Shown here piece after piece: positions 15,634 to 23,603 of a stretch of 29,756 bases of DNA (positions are counted from its first letter, which is position 1; each line of letters starts with the position of its first letter). The DNA is from Propionibacterium sp. Lineage in GTDB: Bacteria; Actinomycetota; Actinomycetes; Propionibacteriales; Propionibacteriaceae. The notes beneath the pieces were generated by a model. The model worked only from the letters and a program-made list of their open reading frames with translations, was not told the DNA's origin and searched no databases. Location: the NCBI GenBank assembly GCA_022837595.1, contig JALHFX010000056.1:1-29756 (forward strand). The letters are read 5' to 3'. A program made the position numbers and the translations under genes.

Positions 15634-17184
15634 TCACTCCCACTCGATCGTGCCCGGTGGCTTACTCGTGACGTCCAGTACGACGCGGTTGATCTCGGGG
15701 ACCTCGTTGGTGATCCGGGTGCTGATTCTCTCGATCACGTCATAGGGAAGCCGCGACCAGTCGGCGGTCATCGCGTCCTCACTGTTCACCGGTCGCAGCA
15801 CGATCGGGTGGCCATAGGTGCGGTGATCCCCCTGAACCCCCACCGAGCGCACATCGGCCAGCAGCACCACCGGCATCTGCCAGACCTCGCGGTCGAGCCC
15901 CGCCTTGGTCAACTCTTCGCGAGCGATCGCGTCCGCCTCGCGGAGCAGGTCGAGGCGTTGCTTGGTGACCTCACCGATGACGCGGATCCCAAGACCCGGC
16001 CCCGGGAAGGGCTGACGCCAGACCATTTCATGGGGCAGACCCAGCTCTTCGCCGACGGCGCGAACCTCATCCTTGAAGAGGTTGCGTAGCGGTTCGATCA
16101 AGGTGAACTGCAGATCGTCGGGAAGCCCGCCGACATTGTGGTGGCTCTTGATATTCGCAGCCCCATCACCGCCACCGGATTCAACCACGTCGGGATACAA
16201 GGTGCCCTGCACCAAGAACTCGATGTCTTCGGCCTCGTTGATCTCGCGAACTGTTTGTTCGAAGACCCGGATGAACTCCCGTCCGATGATCTTGCGCTTG
16301 GTCTCCGGCTCGCTGACACCGGCCAACGCCGTGAGGAACTGCTCCTCGGCGTCCGCAACGACCAATCTGATGCCGGTGATGCGGACGAAATCGTCCTTGA
16401 CCTGCTCGCGTTCGCCTTTACGCAACAAACCGTGATCGACGAACGCGCACGTCAGCTGGTCACCGACCGCGCGGTGGACGAGCGCGGCCGCGACCGCCGA
16501 ATCGACACCACCAGATAGCGCGCACAGCACCTGCTTGTCGCCGACCTGCTCGCGGATCGACGAGATCTGCTCGGCGATGAAGTTCTCGCTCGTCCAATCA
16601 GGGGTGAGACCGGCAACGTTGTACAAGAAGTTCTCGATCACCTGCTGGCCTGATTCGGTGTGAACCACTTCAGGATGCCATTGGACGCCAGCGAGTTTGC
16701 GTCCAAGATCGGCGAAGGCCGCGACCGGAGCACCTTTGGTGTGAGCAAGCGAGTGGAAGCCGTCGGGCTGACGGATCACCGCATCGCCATGGCTCATCCA
16801 AACGTTCGGCTGCTCGCCGACGCCTTCCAAGAGCGGGGACGACGAGTCGTCGATCTGGAGGCGGGTCCGCCCGTACTCGGAGGTACCAGTTCGTCCGACT
16901 TCGCCACCCAGCGCCTGGGCCATCGCCTGGAAGCCATAGCAGATACCGAAAACCGGTACTCCTGCCGAGAAAAGGCCGGCGTCCACCTGAGGAGCGCCGT
17001 CGGTGTAAACCGATTGCGGGCCGCCCGACAAGATGATCGCCGCAGGATCACGAGCGAGAATCTCCGCGACAGAAGCGCTGTGCGGCATGATCTCCGAATA
17101 GACCTGCGCCTCACGCACTCTACGGGCGATGAGTTGAGCGTATTGCGCGCCATAGTCGATAACGATCACTGGTCGTGAAGGCAT
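15634..17184 (-). CDS. guaA: GMP synthase (glutamine-hydrolysing)
   Basis: It converts XMP to GMP using ATP and ammonia taken from glutamine, the step after GuaB. It has 516 residues from ATG 17184, and starts PSRPVIVIDYGAQYAQLIAR. The N-terminal class I glutamine amidotransferase has the triad Cys82 (GICYGFQ), His170 and Glu172 (QWHPEV). The ATP pyrophosphatase domain has the SGGVDS loop (224-229). The C-terminal dimerisation domain ends in the conserved KPPGTIEWE. A second ATG two codons upstream (17190) is possible. A TAGACT box just upstream would place the transcript start at the 17184 codon, suggesting leaderless expression. It is divergent from cysK. Confidence 0.96.
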   Translation of the reverse strand: MPSRPVIVIDYGAQYAQLIARRVREAQVYSEIMPHSASVAEILARDPAAIILSGGPQSVYTDGAPQVDAGLFSAGVPVFGICYGFQAMAQALGGEVGRTGTSEYGRTRLQIDDSSSPLLEGVGEQPNVWMSHGDAVIRQPDGFHSLAHTKGAPVAAFADLGRKLAGVQWHPEVVHTESGQQVIENFLYNVAGLTPDWTSENFIAEQISSIREQVGDKQVLCALSGGVDSAVAAALVHRAVGDQLTCAFVDHGLLRKGEREQVKDDFVRITGIRLVVADAEEQFLTALAGVSEPETKRKIIGREFIRVFEQTVREINEAEDIEFLVQGTLYPDVVESGGGDGAANIKSHHNVGGLPDDLQFTLIEPLRNLFKDEVRAVGEELGLPHEMVWRQPFPGPGLGIRVIGEVTKQRLDLLREADAIAREELTKAGLDREVWQMPVVLLADVRSVGVQGDHRTYGHPIVLRPVNSEDAMTADWSRLPYDVIERISTRITNEVPEINRVVLDVTSKPPGTIEWE

Positions 17185-17191
17185 GCGCATG

Positions 17192-17197
17192 AGTCTA
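17192..17197 (-). promoter_or_regulatory. Possible -10 box of guaA (leaderless)
   Basis: On the minus strand TAGACT ends 8 bases before the ATG at 17184, and no ribosome site precedes that codon. No -35 box is clear. This fits a leaderless message but is weak evidence alone. Confidence 0.35.
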
Positions 17198-17243
17198 GGC
17201 CATGAAATTACCCCCGGGGGCATGGAATGAACCCCGGTGGGCC

Positions 17244-17249
17244 TAAGTT
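17244..17249 (+). promoter_or_regulatory. Possible -10 box of cysK (leaderless)
   Basis: TAAGTT lies 8 bases before the cysK ATG at 17258, and there is no Shine-Dalgarno sequence between. The 73-base divergent region also contains the perfect palindrome CCCCCGGGGG at 17211-17220, whose role is unknown. Confidence 0.35.
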
Positions 17250-17257
17250 GAACTGCC

Positions 17258-18187
17258 ATGACTGTATATGACGATGTCACCGCCGTGGTGGGACGCACTC
17301 CCCTGGTTAAGCTGAACCGGATCGCGGGCGATACTCAGGCCACCGTGCTCGCCAAACTCGAGTTTTATAACCCGGCAAACTCGGTCAAAGACCGGATCGG
17401 GGTGTCGATGATCAACGCCGCCGAACAGTCGGGGCAGCTCACACCCGGCGGCACCATTGTCGAAGCCACTAGCGGTAACACCGGCATCGCGCTTGCAATG
17501 GTCGGCGCGGCCCGCGGCTACAAGGTCGTGCTGACCATGCCGGAGACCATGAGCCGGGAACGTCGCGCGGTTCTTCGGGCATTTGGTGCCGAGCTCGTGC
17601 TGACCCCCGGGTCCGAAGGCATGAAGGGCGCTGTCGCCAAGGCCGAAGAACTGGGCCAAGCTGAAGGAGCGGTACTCGTCCGCCAGTTCGAAAATCAGGC
17701 GAACCCGGCAATCCACTATCAGACCACCGGCCCCGAGATCTGGGCCGACACCGAAGGCAAGGTCGACATCCTGGTAGCCGGTGTAGGTACCGGCGGCACC
17801 GTCAGCGGCGCAGGCAAATATCTCAAGGAACAGAATCCCGAGATCACCGTGATCGCCGTCGAACCGGCCGAGTCCCCGATCCTCACCGAGGGCACCGCCG
17901 GACCGCACAAAATCCAGGGCTTGGGCGCCAACTTCGTCCCCAATACCCTCGATCGCAGTGTCCTCGACGAGATCTTGACCGTCGAATCCCAGACAGCGAT
18001 CGATGTCTCCCGCGCACTCGCCGCTTCTGAGGGCATCCTCGCGGGCATCTCGTCGGGAGCTAACGTGTCCGCCGCGCTCGAGGTCGCGAATCGTCCGGAA
18101 AACGCCGGCAAAACAATCGTCGTGATCATCCCGGACTTCGGCGAACGCTATTTGTCGACTCCGCTGTGGGCGGACCTGGTCGACTAG
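17258..18187 (+). CDS. cysK: Cysteine synthase A (O-acetylserine sulfhydrylase)
   Basis: This pyridoxal-phosphate enzyme replaces the acetyl group of O-acetylserine with sulfide to make cysteine. It has 309 residues, normal for the family. Lys44 in NPANSVKDRIG binds the cofactor. TSGNTGIALAM is the substrate loop, GTGGTVSGAGKYLKE the cofactor-phosphate loop, and GISSGANV follows. It probably works with the acetyltransferase CysE encoded 64 bases downstream (from its GTG), with which it may form the cysteine synthase complex. The C-terminus ends FGERYLSTPLWADLVD, as in CysK rather than cystathionine beta-synthase. Confidence 0.96.
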   Translation: MTVYDDVTAVVGRTPLVKLNRIAGDTQATVLAKLEFYNPANSVKDRIGVSMINAAEQSGQLTPGGTIVEATSGNTGIALAMVGAARGYKVVLTMPETMSRERRAVLRAFGAELVLTPGSEGMKGAVAKAEELGQAEGAVLVRQFENQANPAIHYQTTGPEIWADTEGKVDILVAGVGTGGTVSGAGKYLKEQNPEITVIAVEPAESPILTEGTAGPHKIQGLGANFVPNTLDRSVLDEILTVESQTAIDVSRALAASEGILAGISSGANVSAALEVANRPENAGKTIVVIIPDFGERYLSTPLWADLVD

Positions 18188-18251
18188 ACGTATCGGTCGA
18201 TGCCAGACTGCTCTAATCGACGAAGTGCGTTCCAGATGATTGGATGGTCCC

Positions 18252-18806
18252 GTGAGCTTCTTATCGAGGATTCGCCTGATCTCATCGCGCATCAATGAAG
18301 ATCTGGCCGCTGCCCAACGCGAAGACCCAGCGGCCAGATCCAAACTTGAAGTAGCGATCATCTATTCAGGCCTCCACGCGATCTGGATGTACCGGATCGC
18401 GCATTGGTGCTGGGACAAACCAGGAATGCGTTTCCCGGCCCGGCTCCTCAGTCAGATCGCTCGCGGTATAACCGGCATCGAGATTCACCCCGGTGCCACG
18501 ATCGGGCGCCGCTTCTTCATCGACCACGGCATGGGTGTGGTCATCGGCGAGACCGCGATCGTTGGCGATGACGTACTCATCTACCACCAAGTCACTCTCG
18601 GTGGCCGGGCTCGTGGTCGCGTCAAGCGGCATCCCACCATCGGCAACCGGGTCTTGATCGGCGCGGGCGCCAAGGTGATCGGCGATATCACGGTCGGAGA
18701 CGACGCGAAGATCGGCGCGAATGCGCTGGTCGTCAAGGACGTCGCGTCCGGCGCCGTCGTCGTGGGTATCCCGAGCAATGTGCGCTCCGGCGACGTGATC
18801 GCCTAG
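18252..18806 (+). CDS. cysE: Serine O-acetyltransferase (short EpsC type)
   Basis: It acetylates serine with acetyl-CoA, making the substrate for CysK. The protein is 184 residues from GTG 18252, the short form without the long N-terminal helix domain of enterobacterial CysE. A helical start (LSRIRLISSRINEDLAAA) precedes the left-handed beta helix of hexapeptide repeats: IEIHPGATIGRRFFIDHGMG with the catalytic His-Asp region, VVIGETAIVGDDVLI and HPTIGNRVLIGAGAKVIGDI. It ends in a short tail, VVVGIPSNVRSGDVIA. A TTG four codons upstream (18240) is less likely. It follows cysK on the same strand and probably shares its transcript. Confidence 0.94.
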   Translation: MSFLSRIRLISSRINEDLAAAQREDPAARSKLEVAIIYSGLHAIWMYRIAHWCWDKPGMRFPARLLSQIARGITGIEIHPGATIGRRFFIDHGMGVVIGETAIVGDDVLIYHQVTLGGRARGRVKRHPTIGNRVLIGAGAKVIGDITVGDDAKIGANALVVKDVASGAVVVGIPSNVRSGDVIA

Positions 18807-18831
18807 CTGATTCGAATCCGAACCGTATCGT

Positions 18832-19158
18832 TCAGTCGCCGGCCGCCGCGCCGCGCGAATGCTCGTCCGCGATCTCGATGTGATGACGTACCACTTCACG
18901 GACGATGAAGTTCAGCAGTTTCTCGGCGAATTCGGGATCCAGATCCGAGTCGATCGCCAGTTCGCGTAACCGCGCGATCTGGCGAGCTTCCCGGTCTGTG
19001 TCTGCGGGCGGCAGCCCGTGCGCGGCCTTGAGCTGACCGACCCGCTGAGTGATCTTGAATCGCTCGGCCATGATATGGATCAGCGCTGCGTCCAGATTGT
19101 CGATACTGCCCCGCAACCGCAGGAGCTCGGCGACTGCGCGGTCTTGATCGCCGCTCAT
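18832..19158 (-). CDS. Chorismate mutase, AroQ type
   Basis: It rearranges chorismate to prephenate for phenylalanine and tyrosine synthesis. The 108-residue all-helical protein resembles the small intracellular mycobacterial enzyme (Rv0948c). LRLRGSIDNLDAALIHIMAE forms the first helix, with the Arg and Asp that contact substrate. FKITQRVGQLKAAHGLPPAD follows, then DREARQIARLRELA and the last helix FAEKLLNFIVREVVRHH. No signal peptide is seen, so it acts in the cytosol. Its ATG comes one base after the guaB3 stop, so the two are co-transcribed, although no shared pathway is apparent. It converges with cysE with only 25 bases between. Confidence 0.93.
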   Translation of the reverse strand: MSGDQDRAVAELLRLRGSIDNLDAALIHIMAERFKITQRVGQLKAAHGLPPADTDREARQIARLRELAIDSDLDPEFAEKLLNFIVREVVRHHIEIADEHSRGAAAGD

Positions 19159-19159
19159 C

Positions 19160-20266
19160 TCAGTGAATGATCAAATCGATGCGCTGGAAGGACTTCACCT
19201 CGGTATATCCCGTGCTCGCGAGTGCCCGGCGCAAGGCCCCCACCATGTTCATGGTGCCGTCGGGAGAGTGCGATGGACCCAGCACAACCTCCTCCAAGGT
19301 ACCGATCTGGCCCACCTTGACCCGGCGCCCGCGCGGGAGGCTCTCATGCCAAGCCTCTGCCCCCCAGTGCCAGCCCTGGCCAGGCGCTTCGACAGTGCGT
19401 GCCAGCGGCGTACCCAGCATTGCGGCGTCGGCCCCGCAGGCGAGTGCCTTGACGATGTCGCCCGAATAGCCCATCGAGCCATCGGCAATGACGTGTACAT
19501 AGCGTCCGCCAGACTCGTCCAAATAATCGCGGCGGGCCTCGGCAACATCGGAAATCGCGGTGGCCATCGGAACCTCGACTCCCAAGACCTGACTGTTCGT
19601 CGAGGTCGCAGCGCCGCCGAAACCGACCAGCACACCTGCGGCCCCGGTGCGCATCAGGTGCAGTGCGGTTTGATAGGTGGCGCAGCCGCCGACGATCACC
19701 GGGACGTCGAGATCGTAGATGAAACGTGTCAGATCAAGCGGCTGGGCAGCATTCGAGACATGCTGAGCGCTCACCGCGGTGCCGCGAATGACGAAGAAAT
19801 CCAGGCCCGAGTTCTCAATCACCGAGGCGAACTCCTGGGTGTTCTGCGGGCTCAGGGCGCCTGCGACCGGCGCCCCGGACTCGCGGATCTCACGTAGTCG
19901 TTCGGCGATCAGCTCTGCCTTGATCGGCTCAGCGTAAAGCTGCTGGAGTTTACGGGTCGCCTCACCCTCGTCGGTTATGGCAGCGAGTTCGTCGAGCAGC
20001 GCCTGAGGCTCAGCGTGGCGGGTCCACAGCCCTTCCAGGTTGAGCACTCCGAGGCCGCCCAAGCGTCCGAAAGCGATGGCTGTAGCCGGGCTCATCACCG
20101 AATCCATCGGCGCGGCGATCATCGGGAAGTCGAACGTCATGGCATCGATACGCCACTCCAGATCGATGGTCTCGATACCGCGGGTGCGGCGGGTCGGCAT
20201 GATCGCCACATCATCCAGCGAATACGCCTGCGCGGCGCGCTTGCTGCGCCCGATGTCGTACAACAT
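19160..20266 (-). CDS. guaB3: GuaB3-family IMP dehydrogenase-related protein
   Basis: A 368-residue TIM-barrel protein of the IMP dehydrogenase superfamily, matching the actinobacterial and cyanobacterial GuaB3 group (IMP_DH_rel_2). It starts LYDIGRSKRAAQAYSLDDVA and has FPMIAAPMDSVMSP and GVLNLEGLWTRH. It lacks the CBS domains of true GuaB. The loop at 215-229 (GFGGAATSTNSQVLG) aligns with the GSICTTR loop of GuaB but has no cysteine, so ordinary IMP dehydrogenase chemistry is doubtful. ADGSMGYSGDIVKALACGAD and the end SFQRIDLIIH are typical. It follows guaB on the same strand, separated by a hairpin, and precedes chorismate mutase. Its function in actinobacteria is not settled. Confidence 0.92.
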   Translation of the reverse strand: MLYDIGRSKRAAQAYSLDDVAIMPTRRTRGIETIDLEWRIDAMTFDFPMIAAPMDSVMSPATAIAFGRLGGLGVLNLEGLWTRHAEPQALLDELAAITDEGEATRKLQQLYAEPIKAELIAERLREIRESGAPVAGALSPQNTQEFASVIENSGLDFFVIRGTAVSAQHVSNAAQPLDLTRFIYDLDVPVIVGGCATYQTALHLMRTGAAGVLVGFGGAATSTNSQVLGVEVPMATAISDVAEARRDYLDESGGRYVHVIADGSMGYSGDIVKALACGADAAMLGTPLARTVEAPGQGWHWGAEAWHESLPRGRRVKVGQIGTLEEVVLGPSHSPDGTMNMVGALRRALASTGYTEVKSFQRIDLIIH

Positions 20267-20303
20267 GAATCCTCCAATTGCGCTGAACGCTTCACCAGGC
20301 TAG

Positions 20304-20355
20304 GCCTGGATCCTCCGATTTCCCGCTGCTGCGCGTCCCATCGGCGGATCCAGGC
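20304..20355 (-). terminator. Hairpin between guaB and guaB3
   Basis: An inverted repeat pairs 20304-20319 with 20340-20355 (16 positions, one mismatch) around a 20-base loop. It lies downstream of the guaB stop and upstream of guaB3. It lacks a T tract, so it may be a terminator, a partial attenuator or an RNA-stability hairpin. Confidence 0.5.
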
Positions 20356-20413
20356 TAAGCGATCTGGCAGCGCGATGCTAACCCCGGCCAGCAATCGAAC
20401 CTACGAATCCGGC

Positions 20414-21937
20414 TCAGTTCCGGTCGGCCGCGTAGTTCGGCGCCTCCACCGTCATCTGGATATCGTGCGGATGTGACTCTCGCAGGCCTGCCGAGGTGAT
20501 CCGGATGAAGCGTCCGTTGCTCTGCAGCGATTCGATGGTGCGAGCACCGCAATAGAACATCGACTGATGCAGCCCGCCCGCGAGTTGGTAGAGCACTTGC
20601 GAGAGCGGCCCGCGGTAGGGCACCTGGCCTTCGATACCCTCAGGAATGATCTTCTCGTTCTTGGTCACGTCGGACTGGAAGTAGCGGTCCTTCGAATAGC
20701 TCATGGTTCGTCCGCGGGTCGCCATCGCCCCCAGTGACCCCATACCTCGATAGGTCTTGAACTGTTTGCCGTTGATGAAGACCAGTTCGCCGGGGCTCTC
20801 GTCGCACCCGGCCAGCAGCGAGCCGAGCATCACCGTGTCAGCGCCGGCGACGATCGCCTTCGCGGTGTCACCGGAATACTGCAATCCCCCGTCGCCGATC
20901 ACCGGTACCCCGGCCGGTTTGGCCGCACGGGCAGCTTCGTAGATCGCAGTGATCTGCGGCACGCCCACGCCTGCGACCACGCGGGTGGTACAGATCGAGC
21001 CGGGGCCGACGCCGACCTTGACGCCGTCCACCCCTGCATCGATGAGTGCTCGCGTGGCCTCGTAGGTCGCGACGTTGCCACCGATGATGTCGACATCGCG
21101 GGTCGCGGCGTCGGCCTTGAGCCGCTTGATGAACTCCACCTCGGCCTTCGAGTGGCCATGGGCGGTATCGACCACCAGGCAGTCGACACCTTCTTCGATC
21201 ACGGCCATCGCGCGTTCCCAGGCGTCCCCGAAGACACCGATAGCAGCACCGACCCGCAGACGACCCTGCGAATCCTTGCAGGCATTCGGGTACTGATCGG
21301 ATTTGACGTAGTCCTTGAGTGTGATCAGGCCGCGCAGCCGTCCGGTCTCGTCGATGAGTGGCAGCTTCTCGATCTTGTGCTTGGCCAGCAGCGCCAGTGC
21401 ATCGTCCGATTTGATACCGACCGGGCCCGTGACCAGGGGCATCTTGGTCATCACCGTGCCGACCAGCTTGTCCGGATCGCTTTCGAAGCGCATATCGCGG
21501 TTGGTGATGATGCCGAGCAGCATCATGGACGCGTCGACTACCGGGATACCGCTGATGCGGTAGGTGCCGCAAAGCTCGTCCGCTTCACGCAGCGTGGCGT
21601 CAGGGCCGATGGTGATCGGTTCGTCGATCATGCCGGCCTCTGATCTCTTGACCTGGTCGACCATCTTCGCCTGGTCCTCGATCGCCAGATTCCGGTGCAG
21701 GATGCCCATACCGCCCTCGCGCGCCATGGCGATCGCCATTCGCTGTTCGGTAACGGTGTCCATCGCAGCGGAGATGAATGGCACGTTGAGCACGATATTG
21801 CGGCTTAGACGCGCAGCTGTGCGCACTTCGCTAGGGATGACATCTGATTCTCGAGGTTGCAACAAGACGTCATCGAAGGTCAGGCCCAGCACCTCGAACA
21901 TTGGTGGTATTCCGGCGGGAGTCAACTCTTCGGACAC
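20414..21937 (-). CDS. guaB: Inosine-5'-monophosphate dehydrogenase
   Basis: It oxidises IMP to XMP with NAD, the committed step to GMP. It is 507 residues from GTG 21937, chosen because GAAGGGA precedes it at good spacing; a GTG seven codons upstream lacks one. The barrel starts GLTFDDVLLQPRESDV. Two CBS domains are inserted (about 105-220), including the characteristic ITNRDMRFE and LITLKDYVKS. The catalytic loop GPGSICTTR has Cys316, followed by the GDGG region and the flap with YRGMGS. The end is a normal guaB C-terminus. It lies downstream of a mannosyltransferase gene and upstream of guaB3. Confidence 0.96.
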   Translation of the reverse strand: MSEELTPAGIPPMFEVLGLTFDDVLLQPRESDVIPSEVRTAARLSRNIVLNVPFISAAMDTVTEQRMAIAMAREGGMGILHRNLAIEDQAKMVDQVKRSEAGMIDEPITIGPDATLREADELCGTYRISGIPVVDASMMLLGIITNRDMRFESDPDKLVGTVMTKMPLVTGPVGIKSDDALALLAKHKIEKLPLIDETGRLRGLITLKDYVKSDQYPNACKDSQGRLRVGAAIGVFGDAWERAMAVIEEGVDCLVVDTAHGHSKAEVEFIKRLKADAATRDVDIIGGNVATYEATRALIDAGVDGVKVGVGPGSICTTRVVAGVGVPQITAIYEAARAAKPAGVPVIGDGGLQYSGDTAKAIVAGADTVMLGSLLAGCDESPGELVFINGKQFKTYRGMGSLGAMATRGRTMSYSKDRYFQSDVTKNEKIIPEGIEGQVPYRGPLSQVLYQLAGGLHQSMFYCGARTIESLQSNGRFIRITSAGLRESHPHDIQMTVEAPNYAADRN

Positions 21938-21971
21938 CGCACATCCCTTCCATCGCACTGCGGAAATAGAC

Positions 21972-21977
21972 AGTTTA
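21972..21977 (-). promoter_or_regulatory. Possible -10 box of guaB
   Basis: On the minus strand TAAACT fits TANNNT and lies 34 bases before the GTG at 21937, leaving room for a leader with the GAAGGGA ribosome site. No good -35 box is visible 16-18 bases further upstream. Confidence 0.35.
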
Positions 21978-22060
21978 GCCTGGCGCCCATGATAGGCGTG
22001 TCGGCTAACGTGCTCGTCCGCCGCGCTTCGGCGACCGCACGATGGCGAGAACGTTCGCGC

Positions 22061-23461
22061 CTATTCGGTTCGCTCGAAAGCGCGAGTCTTCTTCGCGCGG
22101 TTCGCCACCAGCAGTGCCAGCGCTATTGCGATGCCTTGGCCTACAGGGATCGGGAAGCCCGCGTAGTCGAGGAAGACATTGGTGCTGAGTAACGCAGCGA
22201 CGCCGGCGATCACCCAGCGAAGGGCCGTCGTGCTCAGCCGGATCGCACCCAGCAGCACACCGCCCCACAGCACGTACCAGGGCTGCAGGCTCGGATATGC
22301 GAATGCGAAAATGATCAACGCCCACGCGGTGCAGGCGATCGGACGCGTGGCGCCCTGGTGCCACCCCACCCAGATGATGCCGGCTACTCCGATGGCCAAG
22401 AAGATCGGTGTGAGAACAGTGACGGCACCCCCGAGCGAGACCGAGGTGAACATGTCGACCGCGGCCGCCAGAGTATGGACGATCGACTGGCTGCCCGCAC
22501 TCTGCGGGGACCCCGATGCGGTCGCCCATCCGAGCCCCCAACCGGAGGTCACGGTGGGGATCGCGAATCCGACGATCACGCCGACCAGGCCGACCGGCAG
22601 CCGCCACAGTGCCTGCGGAAAGACGATCCGCCACGCGTCGCGAGGCGGGGTTTCCTCGGGCGCAGCCACACCGACCAGCGCGACAGCGACCAGCATCAAT
22701 CCCAACGGTTGCTTGACCGCCATCGCCAGCCCGACCGCGACGCAGCCCGCGAGCCAGGCGCGTTTCCAACGCACAGCGATCCAGATACCGAGAACCCCGA
22801 GCGCGATACCCCAAGAGTCGTTATGGCCACCGCCGATGAAGTGGACGATCACCAGTGGGTTCAAGATACCTAGCCACAGCGCGTGCCCCGGCGGTTGATC
22901 AGCCGTCTGCGCGATGCGCGGCAGACAGGCTCCGATCCCGATGACCGCTAGCACACCGGGTAGCCGCATCGCGAAAGCCGATAGCAGCGGGTTTGCTCCG
23001 CTGATGGCGACCATTGCTGCCTGAATCTGCAGGGCGAGCGGTGGATAGACGGTGGTCGTGAACTTCCAATATCTGTCGACCCCGAACTGGAATGGCCCGC
23101 CGATGGTGCTCAACGGGGTGGTGTAGGGGTTGTGCCCTTTGAGGACGATCCAGCCCTGCTCAAGGTAGGCCCAGATGTCCTTGCTCAGTAGCGGCGGGCA
23201 GAAGAGCAGTGGCAGCACCCAGATAGCGAAGATACGCCAGGCCTGTTTCTGACCGACGCCGCGTACCTTCAACCAACCAGCGAAGAGGAAGACTGCGCCG
23301 ATCACTGCGGGCAGGGTGTGCGCCCAGCGGATCGCCAATGGGTTGGACCGGCCGGCGAATCCGAGGCCCCACGGCGAGGCGAGCCAAGCGGAGATCGCCA
23401 GCAGGACACTGCCCACAAACCCGATCACTGTTCCCTTGCTCGTCTGCTGCACGCAGTGCAT
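22061..23461 (-). CDS. MptB-like polyprenol-phosphomannose-dependent mannosyltransferase (GT-C)
   Basis: An integral membrane glycosyltransferase of about 466 residues with a dozen or so hydrophobic helices. The GT-C signature lies in the first external loop, LLSKDIWAYLEQGWIVLKGH, followed by NPYTTP; the acidic pair and the GxNPY motif are typical of the MptA/MptB family, which builds alpha-1,6-mannan cores of lipomannan-type glycolipids. Later segments include FIGGGHNDSWGIALGVLGIW and QPWYVLWG. The exact acceptor is unknown. The start is uncertain: ATG 23461 has no ribosome site, while GTG 23428 follows AAGGGA at short spacing, just before the first helix. The open frame extends further upstream, but that part overlaps the groEL hairpin and looks non-coding. 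Confidence 0.85.
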   Translation of the reverse strand: MHCVQQTSKGTVIGFVGSVLLAISAWLASPWGLGFAGRSNPLAIRWAHTLPAVIGAVFLFAGWLKVRGVGQKQAWRIFAIWVLPLLFCPPLLSKDIWAYLEQGWIVLKGHNPYTTPLSTIGGPFQFGVDRYWKFTTTVYPPLALQIQAAMVAISGANPLLSAFAMRLPGVLAVIGIGACLPRIAQTADQPPGHALWLGILNPLVIVHFIGGGHNDSWGIALGVLGIWIAVRWKRAWLAGCVAVGLAMAVKQPLGLMLVAVALVGVAAPEETPPRDAWRIVFPQALWRLPVGLVGVIVGFAIPTVTSGWGLGWATASGSPQSAGSQSIVHTLAAAVDMFTSVSLGGAVTVLTPIFLAIGVAGIIWVGWHQGATRPIACTAWALIIFAFAYPSLQPWYVLWGGVLLGAIRLSTTALRWVIAGVAALLSTNVFLDYAGFPIPVGQGIAIALALLVANRAKKTRAFERTE

Positions 23462-23527
23462 CGTAGTCGGTCGTTTCAGGTCTCGGCGGTGTGGATCACC
23501 GGATCGATGCCGAACCGTCACTGAACG

Positions 23528-23581
23528 AGTTAATGGGTGCAGCCGAAATCCCGGGAAGGGATCCGGCTGCACCCATTAACT
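23528..23581 (-). terminator. Terminator hairpin after groEL
   Basis: An 18-bp perfect stem pairs 23528-23545 with 23564-23581 around an 18-base loop. The stem includes TTAATGGGTGCAGCCG and its complement. It lies 23 bases past the groEL stop. There is no long T run, but the strength and position make it the likely end of the groES-groEL message. Confidence 0.78.
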
Positions 23582-23603
23582 GAGGTAACGGATCGATCAG
23601 TGA

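Noticed and set aside
18809..18818. Palindrome GATTCGAATC between cysE and chorismate mutase as an operator
   Set aside because: A 10-bp palindrome between converging genes is likely chance; there is no second copy nearby and no promoter at this point.
23462..23572. Upstream extension of the mannosyltransferase to 23572
   Set aside because: The extra 37 residues are Arg/His/Pro-rich, not membrane-like, and overlap the groEL terminator hairpin.
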